Notes under the pieces: generated by a model
Databases searched by the model: none
The model's input: only the letters and a program-made list of their open reading frames with translations
What the model was told of the DNA's origin: nothing
Program-made: the position numbers and the translations under genes
Assembly: GCF_000246855.1 (NCBI RefSeq)
Contig: NC_016609.1
Span: 2,790,001 to 2,854,000 of the forward strand
From: Niastella koreensis GR20-10
Lineage (GTDB): Bacteria; Bacteroidota; Bacteroidia; Chitinophagales; Chitinophagaceae
Length of the DNA stretch: 64,000 nt
Direction: 5' to 3'
Shown: positions 26,901-37,900 of the stretch, piece after piece
Numbering within the stretch: position 1 is the stretch's first letter
Layout of the letters: every line of letters starts with the position of its first letter

Positions 26901-28895
26901 TGGAACGGGCGGTTGCTGCAGCATGTTGAGCTGCACATCCATGGCAAATACAGTGCCTTCATAGTATGACAGATCAAATGCATAGGCAGTTTGGGTGATC
27001 ATCACTTTCATGCCTGCATCCCGAATGATCTGCTCCTGCCTTGCAGGCGGGTATGCAGTATCTACCGGTACATACGCTGCACCCGCTTTTAACACACCCA
27101 GCATGGCTATTATCAAATTTTCAGACCTGTCGAGTAAGATGCCAACCAGGTTGTTGCTTTTCAATGAACATTCTTCTTTTAAATAATGGGCCAGCCTGGT
27201 GGATAGTTCATCGAGCTCGCTAAAGGTGAGCGAAGTATCGCCAAAGATCAGGGCCGTTTTACCGGGCCCGCCGGCTACCTGTTTTTGAAACAACGACAAT
27301 ACCGAAGTGAAGGCCGGTGCTTCTGCGCCTGTTTTCAGCAGCCGGGCCATTTCATCGGAAGGTATATAGGAATGTTTATTTACCGGCCCTTCCGGTGCAG
27401 CAATTATTGATGTAAGCAGCATACTGAAATGCGTATGTAACCGCTCTATCGTTTCTTTTTCGTAAAGGTCTTTGTTGTACTCTATTGATAAATTGAGGTC
27501 TTCGCCCGATGCCGCGAACATAAAAGTAAGGTCAAACTTACTCACTGTATGTTCGCCTGCTTCATAACCGCTGATCTGCAGGTTGGGCAGCGATGGCGCA
27601 TTTTTCGATGGTGAATTTTCGTGAAAGTCAACCAATACATCGAAGAAAGCGCTTCTGCCTGTTTCCCGTTTAACGGGCAGGGCATTTAAAAGTTCATCCA
27701 GCGGATAAGCCTGGTGCGTTTGCGCTTCAAGGATGGTTGTACGAATAATTTGCAGTACCGTTTTAAAATCGTTCTCTCCTTTAAATCGTGCTCTGATTGG
27801 CAGTGTGTTCAGGAAGAGACCTATCTGTCCCTCCAGTTCAGCCTGTGTTCTGCCGGCTATGGGGGTCCCTACAACAATATCATCCTGCGCGGAATAGCGG
27901 TGAAGCAGGATGTTTACAACTGTCATCAGTCCCATGAACAGGGTGGCACGCTGCTCCTGCGCCAATTGCCTGATACCTTGCGCCAATTCCTTTTCTATCT
28001 TTTTGCTTACAATGCCACCTTCATTTGTCTTTACGGCAGGGCGCTCCCTGTCGGCAGGCAATTGTAATACCGGTAACTCTTCCATTTGTTTTAACCAGTA
28101 TTGTTTATGAGGTATCATTGATTCATGCTGAAGCTGCTCCTGCTGCCACACCGCGTAATCCCTGTATTGCAAATGCAGGGGTGATAATGGTATCGAAGAT
28201 GCTGTTGACAGCGCATTATATACCGAAAGCAGTTCGTGAATGAGTATACCCATTGACCAGCCATCGGTGATTATATGGTGTAATACATAGGCAAAAACCC
28301 ATTTATTATCCTCCAGCTGATATAGATAACCTTTTACCAGTGGACCGGTACTTAAATCAAAAGATAATCTAAGGTCTTCCTGCACGATGGCAGCTATCGT
28401 TCGCTTATAGTTGTTACGAAGATCTTTCCTGTTCAGGATCGCAAAACCTGGTTCGTTTACGTCACAAATGAACTGCCTTGCCTCGCCGGACCCATTGTCT
28501 TTAAAAACAGTGCGCAGGCTTTCATGACGGTTTACGATTTCTTTGAATGCCGCTGCAAAGGCTTCTTCGTTAAGCTGGCCTTCAAATAACCAGGCGCCTG
28601 GTATATTATACTCTATACTGCCGGGGGTGAGTTGATTTAAGATCCAGAGCCTGCGCTGTGAGGATGATAATGGATAGCTATCCTGTTTTTCAACCGGTTT
28701 TATTGAATGTACAGGTCTGCCATTGCTGTTCTTTCGAAGATAGGTCAAAAGCGCTTCCTTATTTACCTGTATGGCTGCAAGCAGCTCTTCGCTAACATCA
28801 GCTGATCCCGCTTCGATTACCAGTTCGTTATTGTTCAGGGATAAACGTATATCGGATGCTCTAAGGCTTTTAATTATTTCCTTAACATTTTTCAT
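20997..28895 (-). CDS. NRPS 3: two modules plus terminal epimerization domain
   Basis: A 2632-aa protein: TubC-type docking domain (1-55), C1 (HHIITDGWS near 210), A1, T1 (GGHS near 1067), C2, A2, T2 (GGDS near 2123), E (HHLIIDGVSW near 2300). Pocket residues read by eye give DLTKIGEVGK for A1 (Asn-like) and DLTKVGHIGK for A2 (Asp). The GGDS carrier and the HHLIIDGVSW motif mark a true E domain, so the last residue should become D-Asp. C2 has HHIISDD instead of HHxxxDG. The protein ends right after E (FKQ...LDQLEELDKL) with no thioesterase, reductase or terminal C domain. It follows NRPS 2 by 46 bp and is presumed last in the line. Confidence 0.95.
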   Translation of the reverse strand: MKNVKEIIKSLRASDIRLSLNNNELVIEAGSADVSEELLAAIQVNKEALLTYLRKNSNGRPVHSIKPVEKQDSYPLSSSQRRLWILNQLTPGSIEYNIPGAWLFEGQLNEEAFAAAFKEIVNRHESLRTVFKDNGSGEARQFICDVNEPGFAILNRKDLRNNYKRTIAAIVQEDLRLSFDLSTGPLVKGYLYQLEDNKWVFAYVLHHIITDGWSMGILIHELLSVYNALSTASSIPLSPLHLQYRDYAVWQQEQLQHESMIPHKQYWLKQMEELPVLQLPADRERPAVKTNEGGIVSKKIEKELAQGIRQLAQEQRATLFMGLMTVVNILLHRYSAQDDIVVGTPIAGRTQAELEGQIGLFLNTLPIRARFKGENDFKTVLQIIRTTILEAQTHQAYPLDELLNALPVKRETGRSAFFDVLVDFHENSPSKNAPSLPNLQISGYEAGEHTVSKFDLTFMFAASGEDLNLSIEYNKDLYEKETIERLHTHFSMLLTSIIAAPEGPVNKHSYIPSDEMARLLKTGAEAPAFTSVLSLFQKQVAGGPGKTALIFGDTSLTFSELDELSTRLAHYLKEECSLKSNNLVGILLDRSENLIIAMLGVLKAGAAYVPVDTAYPPARQEQIIRDAGMKVMITQTAYAFDLSYYEGTVFAMDVQLNMLQQPPVPLATNTSPEDTAYVIFTSGSTGKPKGCSISHGNLSNYIQWCCQYYFTNAAHGNFGLYTSLSFDLTVTGIFCTLVRGNTLYIYAQEAELSEIFQHSFAADSGINCIKLTPSHINYLQNLELGSTTMVSAIVGGEELLPKHVDILKKINPAIRIFNEYGPTEATVGCMIEEVDPNSSITIGKPIDGAAIYILDEQLGVCGTGIPGEICVGGAGVCKGYLGQSEMTAEKFVQNPYKNGDRLYRTGDTGRRLNDGRIVYTGRKDDQVKIRGYRVELGDVEAALTGCPGVTAAAVIARPDKEGLLELIAYVAGKHELTADAVRHYINKVLPAYIVPSHVELLSEMPLTAHGKVDRKALPEPAIRNLEMNTRTDGALTSTEERLITLWSDVLSMDRERITARSDFFERGGHSLRIARLATMIYKEFEVKIELRTLFTVSILEEQAKLIAESKKMAFDEILPVENRHNYDLSSSQRRLWILSKLTGGNAAYTIPGAYVFDGEVNYDILNQSFRALIRRHESLRTIFKEEENGVPKQFVLSPDEAAFNINYTDLIQEKDPENRVKDLLQQSFTTTFDLSTGPLISVNLYRVAKNKWIFTYVIHHIISDDLSTGILIKELMTIYNAFLKGAADPLPPLRIQYKDYAAWQQQQLKNDQATLHKNYWKLCFEGELPVLALPGDNPRPPVKTYTGGIVRKWLSPSIGKAIKSLTLQQDATLFMGLLAAVNALLYRYTGQEDIVLGSSIASRQHPDLENQIGFYVNTLALRTRFNGENSFEDLLENVKQVTLGAYEHQSYPFDELVEQLNLQRDISRHPLFEVMVVLQRNGSGSSATGGGMGDFNVSRYDGYQYVTSKFDMTFFFTESGGNNLHVSLIYNNTIYKESTADRMLQHFEQLLNAIVEKPATPVCTLNLLSATESEQLLTGFTTSAVDYPKQRTVVGLFREQARKTPENIALIFGSAQLTYCELDERSDRIAAYLRANYHIDVNSRVGMMLDRSEKMIVALLAILKAGAAYVPVDPDYPVARKKFMLADSEANILITESQYLLDLDYYTGNVFAIDIQADETVGFDLDPQQLHRPDSVAYVIYTSGSTGQPKGVMISHRSLVDYVYGFTERTNVKDCATFGLMSTLAADLGNTVIYSSLLLGGCLHIFSASAVMSPEIMAATALDCIKIVPSHWKALQEENRSFIPCKTLVFGGEPLTHDVLDKLKQSGAACEVYNHYGPTETTIGKLLNRISLDECNEKIALGTPFGNTRVYIVDAHGELAAMGIPGEICISGDGLALGYLNRPELTNEKFIEAPFKKGEQIYKTGDLGRWLANGKIEFIGRKDGQIKIRGFRVEIGEIENALLTHPAVKSVAVVDRLYDKSKVLIAYVSGHHLPGVAELQSYLGNILPSYMVPGHFIFLSQLPLTANGKIDRKSLPDPEEWQFAKDQSYIGARNGIEAALIKAFELVLKKNNVGINDSFFALGGDSIKAIQIIAQLKKMGYGLSIQDILLIPVIEQLAGFVKLSVRSINQETVTGLVPLSPIQNEFLESTIENKAHYNQSVLLVSKHRLHEEALKAVFDKIIQHHDALRMVFIQTAEGWKQENKGEAPGCAFKIVEWENETEFAAHCDRMHASFDLENGPLFKICLFRAADGDRLLLVAHHLIIDGVSWRVILEDVSTLYDQYVAGEAFSLPEKSNSFKDWMEKQLDYAHSNNWQEEESYWNIADAVKLQPLAKDFSEGSNLSKDTVVSTVQLSEEQTDRLLTKSYKAYKTDINDVLLTALSISIHDMFNIDKVVVRLEGHGREYIGEEMDISRTIGWFTTHYPVVLDVKDGNTLRQLLEVKEYLHRVPGKGIGYGILKYLAGKKYTISPEISFNYLGGFGSGGSSDKAGNGAAPLFKLSGNYKGREIQEDSVRDMLLNVNCIVVDGKMRLSIAYSQHQFKQSTIDAVLASFRLHLENLIEILSKEDKTHFTPVDFTYKGLKLDQLEELDKL

Positions 28896-28941
28896 ATTGA
28901 TTGCTGATTTACATTTTATTGAATGGAAGCGGAATGTATAT

Positions 28942-31900
28942 TTAGCGTTTTAGCCAGAGAAGGTTTTGTATCTCTTCCCCTATCGATTCTATGTCGGGAT
29001 TATTCATGAATTCAGTAATATCCAGGTCTACCTCATATAGCTCGCGGACCTTCAACGTTACTTTTATGGCGGAAATACTATGTCCGCCAAGCTCAAAGAA
29101 ATTATCCTTCACCCCTATGGTGTCTTTGCCGCCACCCAGTACTTCACTCCACATGAGCACCAGGTTTTCCTCTATGTCGTTTCTGGCGGCTACGTATCCT
29201 GCGCTTTTATTATTTTCTGACAATGCCGGCAACAAGCTTCTGTCTATTTTACCATTGAGTGTGATGGGTATTTTATCTAATTGTATGATCCAGGAAGGGA
29301 TCATGTAAGCCGGCAGTTTACGAAACAGCCAGGCCCGAAGCGTATTGATACTTATTTCTGTTGTGCCGGTAAAATAAGAAACAAGACCTTCGTTGCCGGC
29401 CGGCATTACTACGGCCTGCTCAATACCGGTATAGCGTAAGAGCACCTGTTCTATTTCTCCGGGTTCTATTCTGAACCCTCTTATCTTGACCTGATCGTCT
29501 TTTCTACCCAGAAAAGCAATATTTCCATCTGTGAGCAGGCGGCCAAGATCACCGGTTCTATAAATGAATGCACCCGGTTTAAACGGATCGGGGACAAATT
29601 TCTGTGCAGTAAGTTCGGGCTGGTTCATATAGCCGTTGCCAAGGCCATGCCCCCCGATGCAGATCTCTCCCACTACACCCTGTGGTACCAGCTGCAGATC
29701 ATTATCCAGCATATATACATAGTTGTTGCCGAATGGCCGTCCCAGTGAGATCACTTCCGAAGATGAAAGGTCAATATGTTTAACCAGTTTTCCGATGGTG
29801 GTTTCTGATGGACCATAATGGTTAAACACCTGGCATTGCCCACCGCCTGACCGTATTATTTCTAAAATATCCGGGGTTAGCCTTTCACCACCGAAGATGA
29901 GGCATTTGCGGGGTGCAAACAGCTTCCCTTTACCCTGAAGGGCTGCGTAATGTGAAGGAACTATCTTCAGGCAGTCGATGTTGGCCCGGCTCATATTGTC
30001 GGGGTTCTTTACATCTGCTGCAGAAAAAATATGCAGGGCGCCACCTATCAGCAAAGAAGTGTAAATAATGGTATTGCCAAGGTCTGCTGCTATGGTAGAA
30101 ACCAGGCCAAAGCTATTGCAGTCTTCAATATTGGTGCGGCCTCTGATGCCATAGGAATAGTCCACCAACGCCCGATGACTGATCATGACCCCTTTGGGCT
30201 TTCCGGTAGAGCCTGAGGTATAGACAACATACGCCAGGTCTTCAGGACCGGAAACTGTTTCAATTTCTGTTATGGGGAAATCTGACCTGCCGGTGCTGAA
30301 CCGCTCAAATTCTTCCCCATCCAAGAGGGCTTTGCATTTACTATCGCTGATCATGTAGTCTATGCGGTCCTTTGGAAATTCGGTGTCTATTGGAATATAA
30401 GCCGCACCCGCTTTCAGGATGGCCAGCATAGCTATTATCATTTTTTCGCTTCTTTCCAATGCTATGGCCACCAGGTGGCCCCGGTTTATCCCGTATTTAT
30501 TAAGCAGGTAATGGGCTAATTGATTCGACTGTTCGTTTAGTTCTTTGTAGGTGAGCTTTACATCTCCATACACCAACGCAAGGTTCGCCGGTGTTTTGGC
30601 CGCCTGTTCTGTAAACAGGTGGGCGATGGTTTTATTGGCCGGGTAGGGAATGTTGTTATCGTTTAATTCAATGATCAGGTGTTTCTTTTCAGCCGCAGTC
30701 AGGTAATCGAGCCTGTTAAGTGGAACAAGCGGCGACTGAATTACCGCGCCAAGCAGTTGTTCCAGATGATTCAATATTCTTTCAGCTGTGCTGCGGTAAA
30801 AAATATCACTGTTATATATAAGGGCAGCTTCTATTCCGTCGCCAATAATTTTAAAATCAAAAGTAAGATCGAACCTGCAGGTAAGACTTTTTCCTTCGGC
30901 ATAGTCGGTCACGGCCAAATCACCCAGTGAATGGAATTTTCTTTTACTTTCTGATTCCTGTAATACGAGTACCACATCAAAAAGAGGATTTCTGGCAACA
31001 TCCCGTGGAAGTTTTAATTGTTCAACGAGTTCATCAAATGGATATGACTGATGGGAATAAGCATCCAGGGTGAGCTTATGAATAAGGGCCAGCAGCGACT
31101 CAAAACTGTCTTCGCCTTTAAACCGGGAGCGCAGGGCGAGGGCATTTATATAAAACCCTATCTGGTTTTCCAGCTCAAGATGATCTCTGCACGAAACCGA
31201 ACTACCAATAATAATATCTTCCTGACCTGTGTACCGGTATAGCAGGGTATTTACTGCAGCCAGCAATCCCATGAATAGCGTGGCCTGTTGTTTTTGCAGC
31301 AAACCTTTAAACTCATTACACAGGCGGGCGTTCAACCGCCTGGTGACACGGCCGCCGGCGTAGGTCTTTATTGCGGGCCGGGGCATATCGCCCACCAGGT
31401 TTAGAACAGGTAACTGACCGGCAAACTGCTCCATCCACCAGGTACGGTGCGCCTGAAAGCCTTCTCCCTTGAGCTGTTGTTGTTGCCAGCAGGCATAGTC
31501 CTTATATTGGATTCGCAATGGCGCCAGATCGTGTTCCCCATTATAAAGTTCCAGTAATTCATTTATGAGTACGTTCATTGACAGGCCATCACTGATAATA
31601 TGGTGCATTACGTAACTGAACACCCATTTGTTATCAGCAAGCCTGTACAGGGCGGCTCTTAACAACGGCCCCTCAGCCAGGTTAAACGGATAAGCAAAAT
31701 CACCCTGTACAAGATCATGTACCCGTTCTTTGTTATCACGCAGGTCGGTATAACCGATTTGGAAGGGAGCGGGCGCCTGTATTTCCTGCCATACGTCTCC
31801 GGCTTTATCTTCTTTAAATATTGTCCGAAGTATTTCATGGCGTTCGATCAGGGTAGCAAAAGCAGTTTCCAATGCTTTTATATTCAGGGCTCCTTCAAAT

Positions 31901-34900
31901 ACATAGGCTCCGGGCACATTATAGGCTATAGAAGCCGCTTCAAAACGGCTCATTACCCATAAACGGCGCTGTGAAGAAGAGAGGGTATACCGTGGCTGTA
32001 CAGGAACAGGTACAATATCGGTATAAACAGTTTTTGCCGCGGCATTCACCAATAACGCTAATTCTTCCAAAACAGGATGGCTGAAAATCTCTTTCAGTCC
32101 AACCTTTACATGGAATGCCTTAAACAGGCGGGTGACCAGGCGGGTGGCTTTTATGCTATTGCCACCCAGGAGGAAAAAGTTATCTTTTACACTTATCTTT
32201 TCTTTATCTAACAGCTCACTCCATATGTATACCAGTTGCTGCTCGGCTGCATTCCGGGGAGCAATGTATTCATTGCCTGTATCCATGGCATGATCTTCCG
32301 GAGCAGGGAGGGCTTTTTTGTGAACCTTACCGTTATTGTTTAATGGTAAGGCATCGAGCTGAACAAAATGCGCCGGTATCATATAGGCCGGCAGTGTTTT
32401 TTCGAGATAACCCGCCAGCATGGAAGTATTAAGCTCCTTGTTGCTTACAATATAGGCCACCAGTTCTTTTTCACCTTCCGTGCCGGTATGTACCGTTACT
32501 ACGGCTGCGCTCACTCCGGCATATTGCTGTAAAGTATGTTCAATCTCTCCTGTTTCAACTCTGAAGCCACGAATTTTTACCTGGTTATCTTTACGGCCAA
32601 TGAACACCATTGTACCATCTGGTAACCAGCGGCCCATGTCGCCTGTTTTATACATCCGTTCGCCTGCTTTGACCGGGTTGGGTACAAACTTTCCGGCAGT
32701 CAGTTCAGGTTGATTCAGGTAACCCCGGGCCAGGCCATCACCTCCTACACAAATTTCACCGGCCACTCCTATGCCGCATAATTGTCCGTTTTCATCAAGG
32801 ATATAAGCCGTGCTGTTGTTGATGGGGCGGCCTATGGGGATAAGCTCTCCTGCGTGGTTACCAATTTCGTGTGTGAGTGAAAAGGTAGTATTCTCTGTTG
32901 GCCCGTAACCATTTACCATACGCAACGAAGGATAAGCTTCTTTTAAACGGTTGATATGTACGGGTGATAGTTTATCGCCACCGGCTATCACTGTTTTCAA
33001 ACCTGCAAACAGCTCTATGGCCCTGTCAACCAGCTCATTTAGCCAGCCGGCAGTAAACCACATCGTATCTACTTTCTTTTCATTTATCTCTGCAGCAAGC
33101 AACGATGCATCCAATAGTTTATCATTACTGCAGAAAACAAGCTTCCCGCCTGTTAACAGCATACTCCAGTATTCAAAAGTAGTAGCATCGAAGGAGATGG
33201 CGCCGGTTGACAAAAGGGTTTCATTCCCTGTTAATGGAACAAAATTGCAGGGTATCACCAGCCGCAGTACGCTGCGGTGTTCTACCATTACACCTTTGGG
33301 CTGGCCGGTAGAACCGGAGGTGTACATAATATAGGCCAGGCTGGTGGCAGTGGTGACAGCCGGCATATTTGCAGCACTGTAATTGTGTTTTTCTTTTTCA
33401 AATGTTGTCAATACCTGCTCGTCTATCAGCATTTTGCACCCGCTGTCGGCCGCTATATAATCGATGCGATGCTGCGGATACTCAGGCAATACCGGTACAA
33501 AGGCTGCGCCGGCCTTCAATATTCCCAGTATTACGATCATTAGCTTTTCGGAACGCTGCAGTTTTATACCTACCCTGTCGTTAGGGTTGATTCTATGGTT
33601 GTGTTTAAGGAAATGCGCCAGCCGGTTGGCTTCTTCATTGAGCTGCCTGTAGGTAAGCGTGGTATTGCCAAATACGATGGCCGTCTTATCGGCTGACCGT
33701 TCGGCCTGCCATTCAAAAACATCAACGATCGTTTTGTTGCGCGGATAATCATCAGCCGTGCTATTGAATGTTTCTATCAAATGATGTCTTTCCTTCGCAG
33801 TCAGATAATTTAACTTATTAAGCGCTGTTGACGGATCTTCGATGATGGCCGTTAACAATTGTTCCAGGTGGCCCATCATTAACTGTGCTGTATAAGCGGG
33901 GTATATATCACTATTGTAAATAATAGTTACATCGAGGTTGTCGCCAAACTCAGCAAAAGTAAACTGAAGATCAAATTTACTATTGACGCCGGTACCGGTA
34001 TTGTAGGCAACCGACTGAAGATCTGTGAAGCGCTCATTATGAACTTCAGGATTTTCCTGTAACAATGCCAATGCTACATCAAACAGCGGATAACGGCTCC
34101 TGTCATGTTGCAGGTTTAGCTCGCCTGCCAACTGATCGAACGGGTAAGCCTGGTGTGTGTAAGCATCTAATGTCTGGCTGCGAACGTCAGACAGTAATTC
34201 TATAAAGCTAACTCCGCCTTTAAAACGGGATCGTAACGCCAGGGTATTTACATAAAAGCCTATCTGTCCTTCCAGGTCAACATGTTCGCGGCCAGCTACG
34301 GGCGACCCTATAATTATATCTTCCTGGCCGGTGTAACGATATAATAAAGTGTTAACAGCGGCCAGCAATCCCATGAACAGCGTGGCGTTCTGATGGTGCG
34401 TAAGTTGTTTCAATCCTTTATACAAATCACTCCCCAACTGTTTATTAACCTGTCCTCCTGAATATGTCTTAATGGCAGGGCGTGGCCTGTCTGTCAACAG
34501 TTCCAGCACCGGCAGTTCTCCGCCGAGGCGATCCCTCCAGTATGAACGATGCGCCGCCATTTTTTCGCCATTCAGTTGCTGCTGTTGCCAGGTGGCGTAA
34601 TCTTTATATTGTATACGTAAAGGCGATAGCTCATTTTCGCCTTTATATAATTGCAACAATTCTTTCATAAGCACCTCCATGGATACGCCGTCGGAGATGA
34701 TATGGTGCATTACATAACTGAAGACCCATTTGTTATCGCCTAACTGGTATAATGCCGCTTTCAATAACGGCCCTTCTGTTAAATCAAAAATGTGCAAGGC
34801 ATCCTGTTCGAGCAGTGCATTCAACTTTTGCTGATCCTGTCTCAGGTCTGTATATGAAATCGCAAATGGCGCTGGTGGTTTAATGAATTGCCTTACCTCA

Positions 34901-37900
34901 TCTTTTTCGCCTTCCCTGAATACCGTTCGTAAGATCTCATGGCGGGCGATGAGTCTGGTGATGCTTTTTTCAAGGTCCATTATGTTTAACAGCCCCTCGA
35001 AAAGATAAGCACCGGGAACATTATACGCTACATTGCCCTCTTCAAACTGGCTCAATACCCATAAACGCCGCTGGGAGGAAGATAATACATAGCTGTCCTG
35101 TACAGGCGCCTGCGGAATTGCCGCAAAGGTGGTTTTGCCGGAAGCTGCTATCAGCAAGGCCTGGTCTGCCAATACCGGATTGGCAAAAATATCTTTTAAG
35201 GCTATTTTTACTTCAAACTCCCTGTGCAATTGCGTGGCCAGGCGAATGGCTTTCAGGCTGTGCCCGCCCAGGGAAAAGAAGTTATCATTTATACTTATTT
35301 TTTCTTTGTTAACTCCCAGCACTTCACTCCATACATCAGCCAATTTTCTTTCGATGTCATTTCCCGGCGCCTGATAAGCAGTGTTGGGTTGCGTTTCCTG
35401 TTCCCCGGGAGATGGCAGCTTTTTCCTGTCCACCTTTCCGTTGGCGTTTAAAGGAAGCGCCTCCAGTTGTATGTAGTGCGCCGGCAGCATGTAAGCCGGC
35501 AGTGTTTTAGCCAGGTGTTCCGTAAGTAAAACCGTGCCTGGCTCCGTGTTGCTTACTATATAGGCAATCAGTTCTTTTTGTCCGTCACTGCCGGTGCGTG
35601 GCACTACTACTGCATTGGTTATATCGCTGTGTTGTTGTAATACCTGTTCGATTTCGCCCAGCTCAACGCGGTACCCCCGGATCTTCACCTGGTCGTCTTT
35701 ACGGCCGGTAAACATGATCACGCCTTCATTTGTCCAGTGACCGGTATCGCCGGTGCGGTACATCCGTTCGCCTGCTTTAACCGGGTTGGGTACAAACTTT
35801 TCGGCAGTCAGTTCGGGTTGGTTCAGGTAACCCCGGGCCAGGCCATCGCCCCCCACACAAATTTCACCGGCCACTCCTATGCCGCATAATTGTCCATTTT
35901 TATCGAGGATATATGCCGTGCTGTTATTGATGGGACGGCCTATAGGAATAATTGTTTGTTCACTACCAATTTCATGAGTCAGCGAGAAGGTGGTATTTTC
36001 AGTAGGGCCATAACCGTTTATGATACGTAACGAAGGATAGGCTTGTTTTAAGCGATTGATATGTACGGGTGACAGTTTATCGCCACCGGCAATCACTGTT
36101 TTCAAAGTGGCAAACAACCCGATATTACCGTCTACCAGTTCATTTAACCAGCCGGCCGTGAACCACATGGTATCTACCTGTTTTGTTTTGATTGCTGCTG
36201 CAAGCAGCGAGTGGTCGAGCAGCGTTTCCCGGCTGCACATCACCAGGCTGCCACCGGTGAGCAACATGCTCCAGTATTCGAAGGTAGTGGCATCGAAGGA
36301 GATGGCGCCGGTGGACAATAGTGTTTCATTCCCTGTTAATGGAACAAAATTGCAGGGCAGTACCAGGCGCAGCACACTTCGCTGTTCTACCAGCGTGCCT
36401 TTGGGCTGTCCTGTAGAACCGGAGGTGTACATGACATAAGCCAGATCGGTTGCCTGGCTATCAACTGCCGGCATGCAAAGCGGTGTGGAGAGATTGTCCA
36501 GTTGAATATCTATGGCAAAGAGGCCGCCTGTATAGTAATCGAGCTCAAAAAGGTGATCGCTTTGAGTGATGAGTACTTTGGCCCCGGTATCGTTTAGAAT
36601 AAATTGTTTGCGCCCGTGCGGATAAGCAGGATCTATGGGCACATACGCCGCGCCTGCTTTTAGGATGCCCAAAATGGCTACCAGCAGTTTTTCCGAGCGG
36701 TCGACCATTACCCCTACCAGGTCGTTGCGGCCCACGCCATATTGCTGGCGCAGATAGTGACCCAATTGGCTGGAACGTTCGTCGAGCTCTTTGTAAGTAT
36801 ATATATTGTCTTCAAATAATACAGCTGATTTATGCGGGGTGTTTATTGCCTGTTCGTTAAAGACCTGCGTTATTGTTTTGCTGGCCGGATAAACGACAGA
36901 GGTATCATTAAAGGCGCTCAACAAACGCTGTTTTTCCGGATCGCTGATATAATTGAGGTTGTTTAAAGACGTTGCAGGAGCCGCAATGATGGAACCCAGC
37001 AGCTGCTCAAAATGTTGCAACAGTTGTATGGCCGTGTTATCTGTATAGATATCGGTGTTAAACACCAGGTCTACAAGCAGGTGGTTATCTACCTCAATAA
37101 AGTTAAACGCCAGGTCAAATTTGCTCACGGCATCCCTTACTGTTGTATAAGGATGGATCGTCAGCGATTGGGTCAACTGTTCCGGTAAAGGTTTTACAGT
37201 TCCCATATTCTGTAACACAACCGATACATCAAAGAGCGGGTGACGGCTGAGGTCACGTTGCAGCGTAAGCTCATCTACCAACCGGTCGAAGGGATACACC
37301 TGGTGTGCATAGGCATCCAATGTGCGGTTACTGACAGCAGCCAGTAAGTCAATAAAACTATCGTCGCCTTTAAATTGGTTGCGCAGCGCCAGTGTATTGA
37401 GGAAATTACCCAGCTGGCCTTCGAGCTCAACATGTTCTCGACCGGCTATCTGGCTGCCTGTTATAATATCTTCCTGACCGGTGTACCGGTATAACAAGGT
37501 GTTCACCGCAGCCAGTAAACCCATAAACAGGGTAGCATGGCGTTCTTTTACCAGCTGCTTCAGTGCTGCGGTGAGTTCTGCGTTCAATTGGCGGGTGATG
37601 GATTGGCCCACATAAGTTTTTGCAGCCGGACGGGTTTTAGTTCCGGGCAACTCCAGTACGGGTAGTTCGCCTGCAAACTGCTGCAGCCAGTAAGCCCGGT
37701 GCACCGCCAGGGTATCACCACTCAATTGCTGGTGCTGCCAGTGTGCATAATCCCTGTATTGAATACGAAGCGGCGCCAGGCTGTGATCACCGCTATATAA
37801 TTGTAACAGCTCATCGATCAGTATGATCATAGATACCCCATCACTAATGATATGGTGCATCACAAAACTGACAATCCATTTGCCAGCTGTTAACTGGTAT

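Noticed and set aside
36056-36439. 127-codon plus-strand frame, repeated identically at 39203-39586
   Set aside because: It lies antisense inside the NRPS 2 gene. The identity comes from the module duplication, not from a conserved gene, and the translation resembles no protein.
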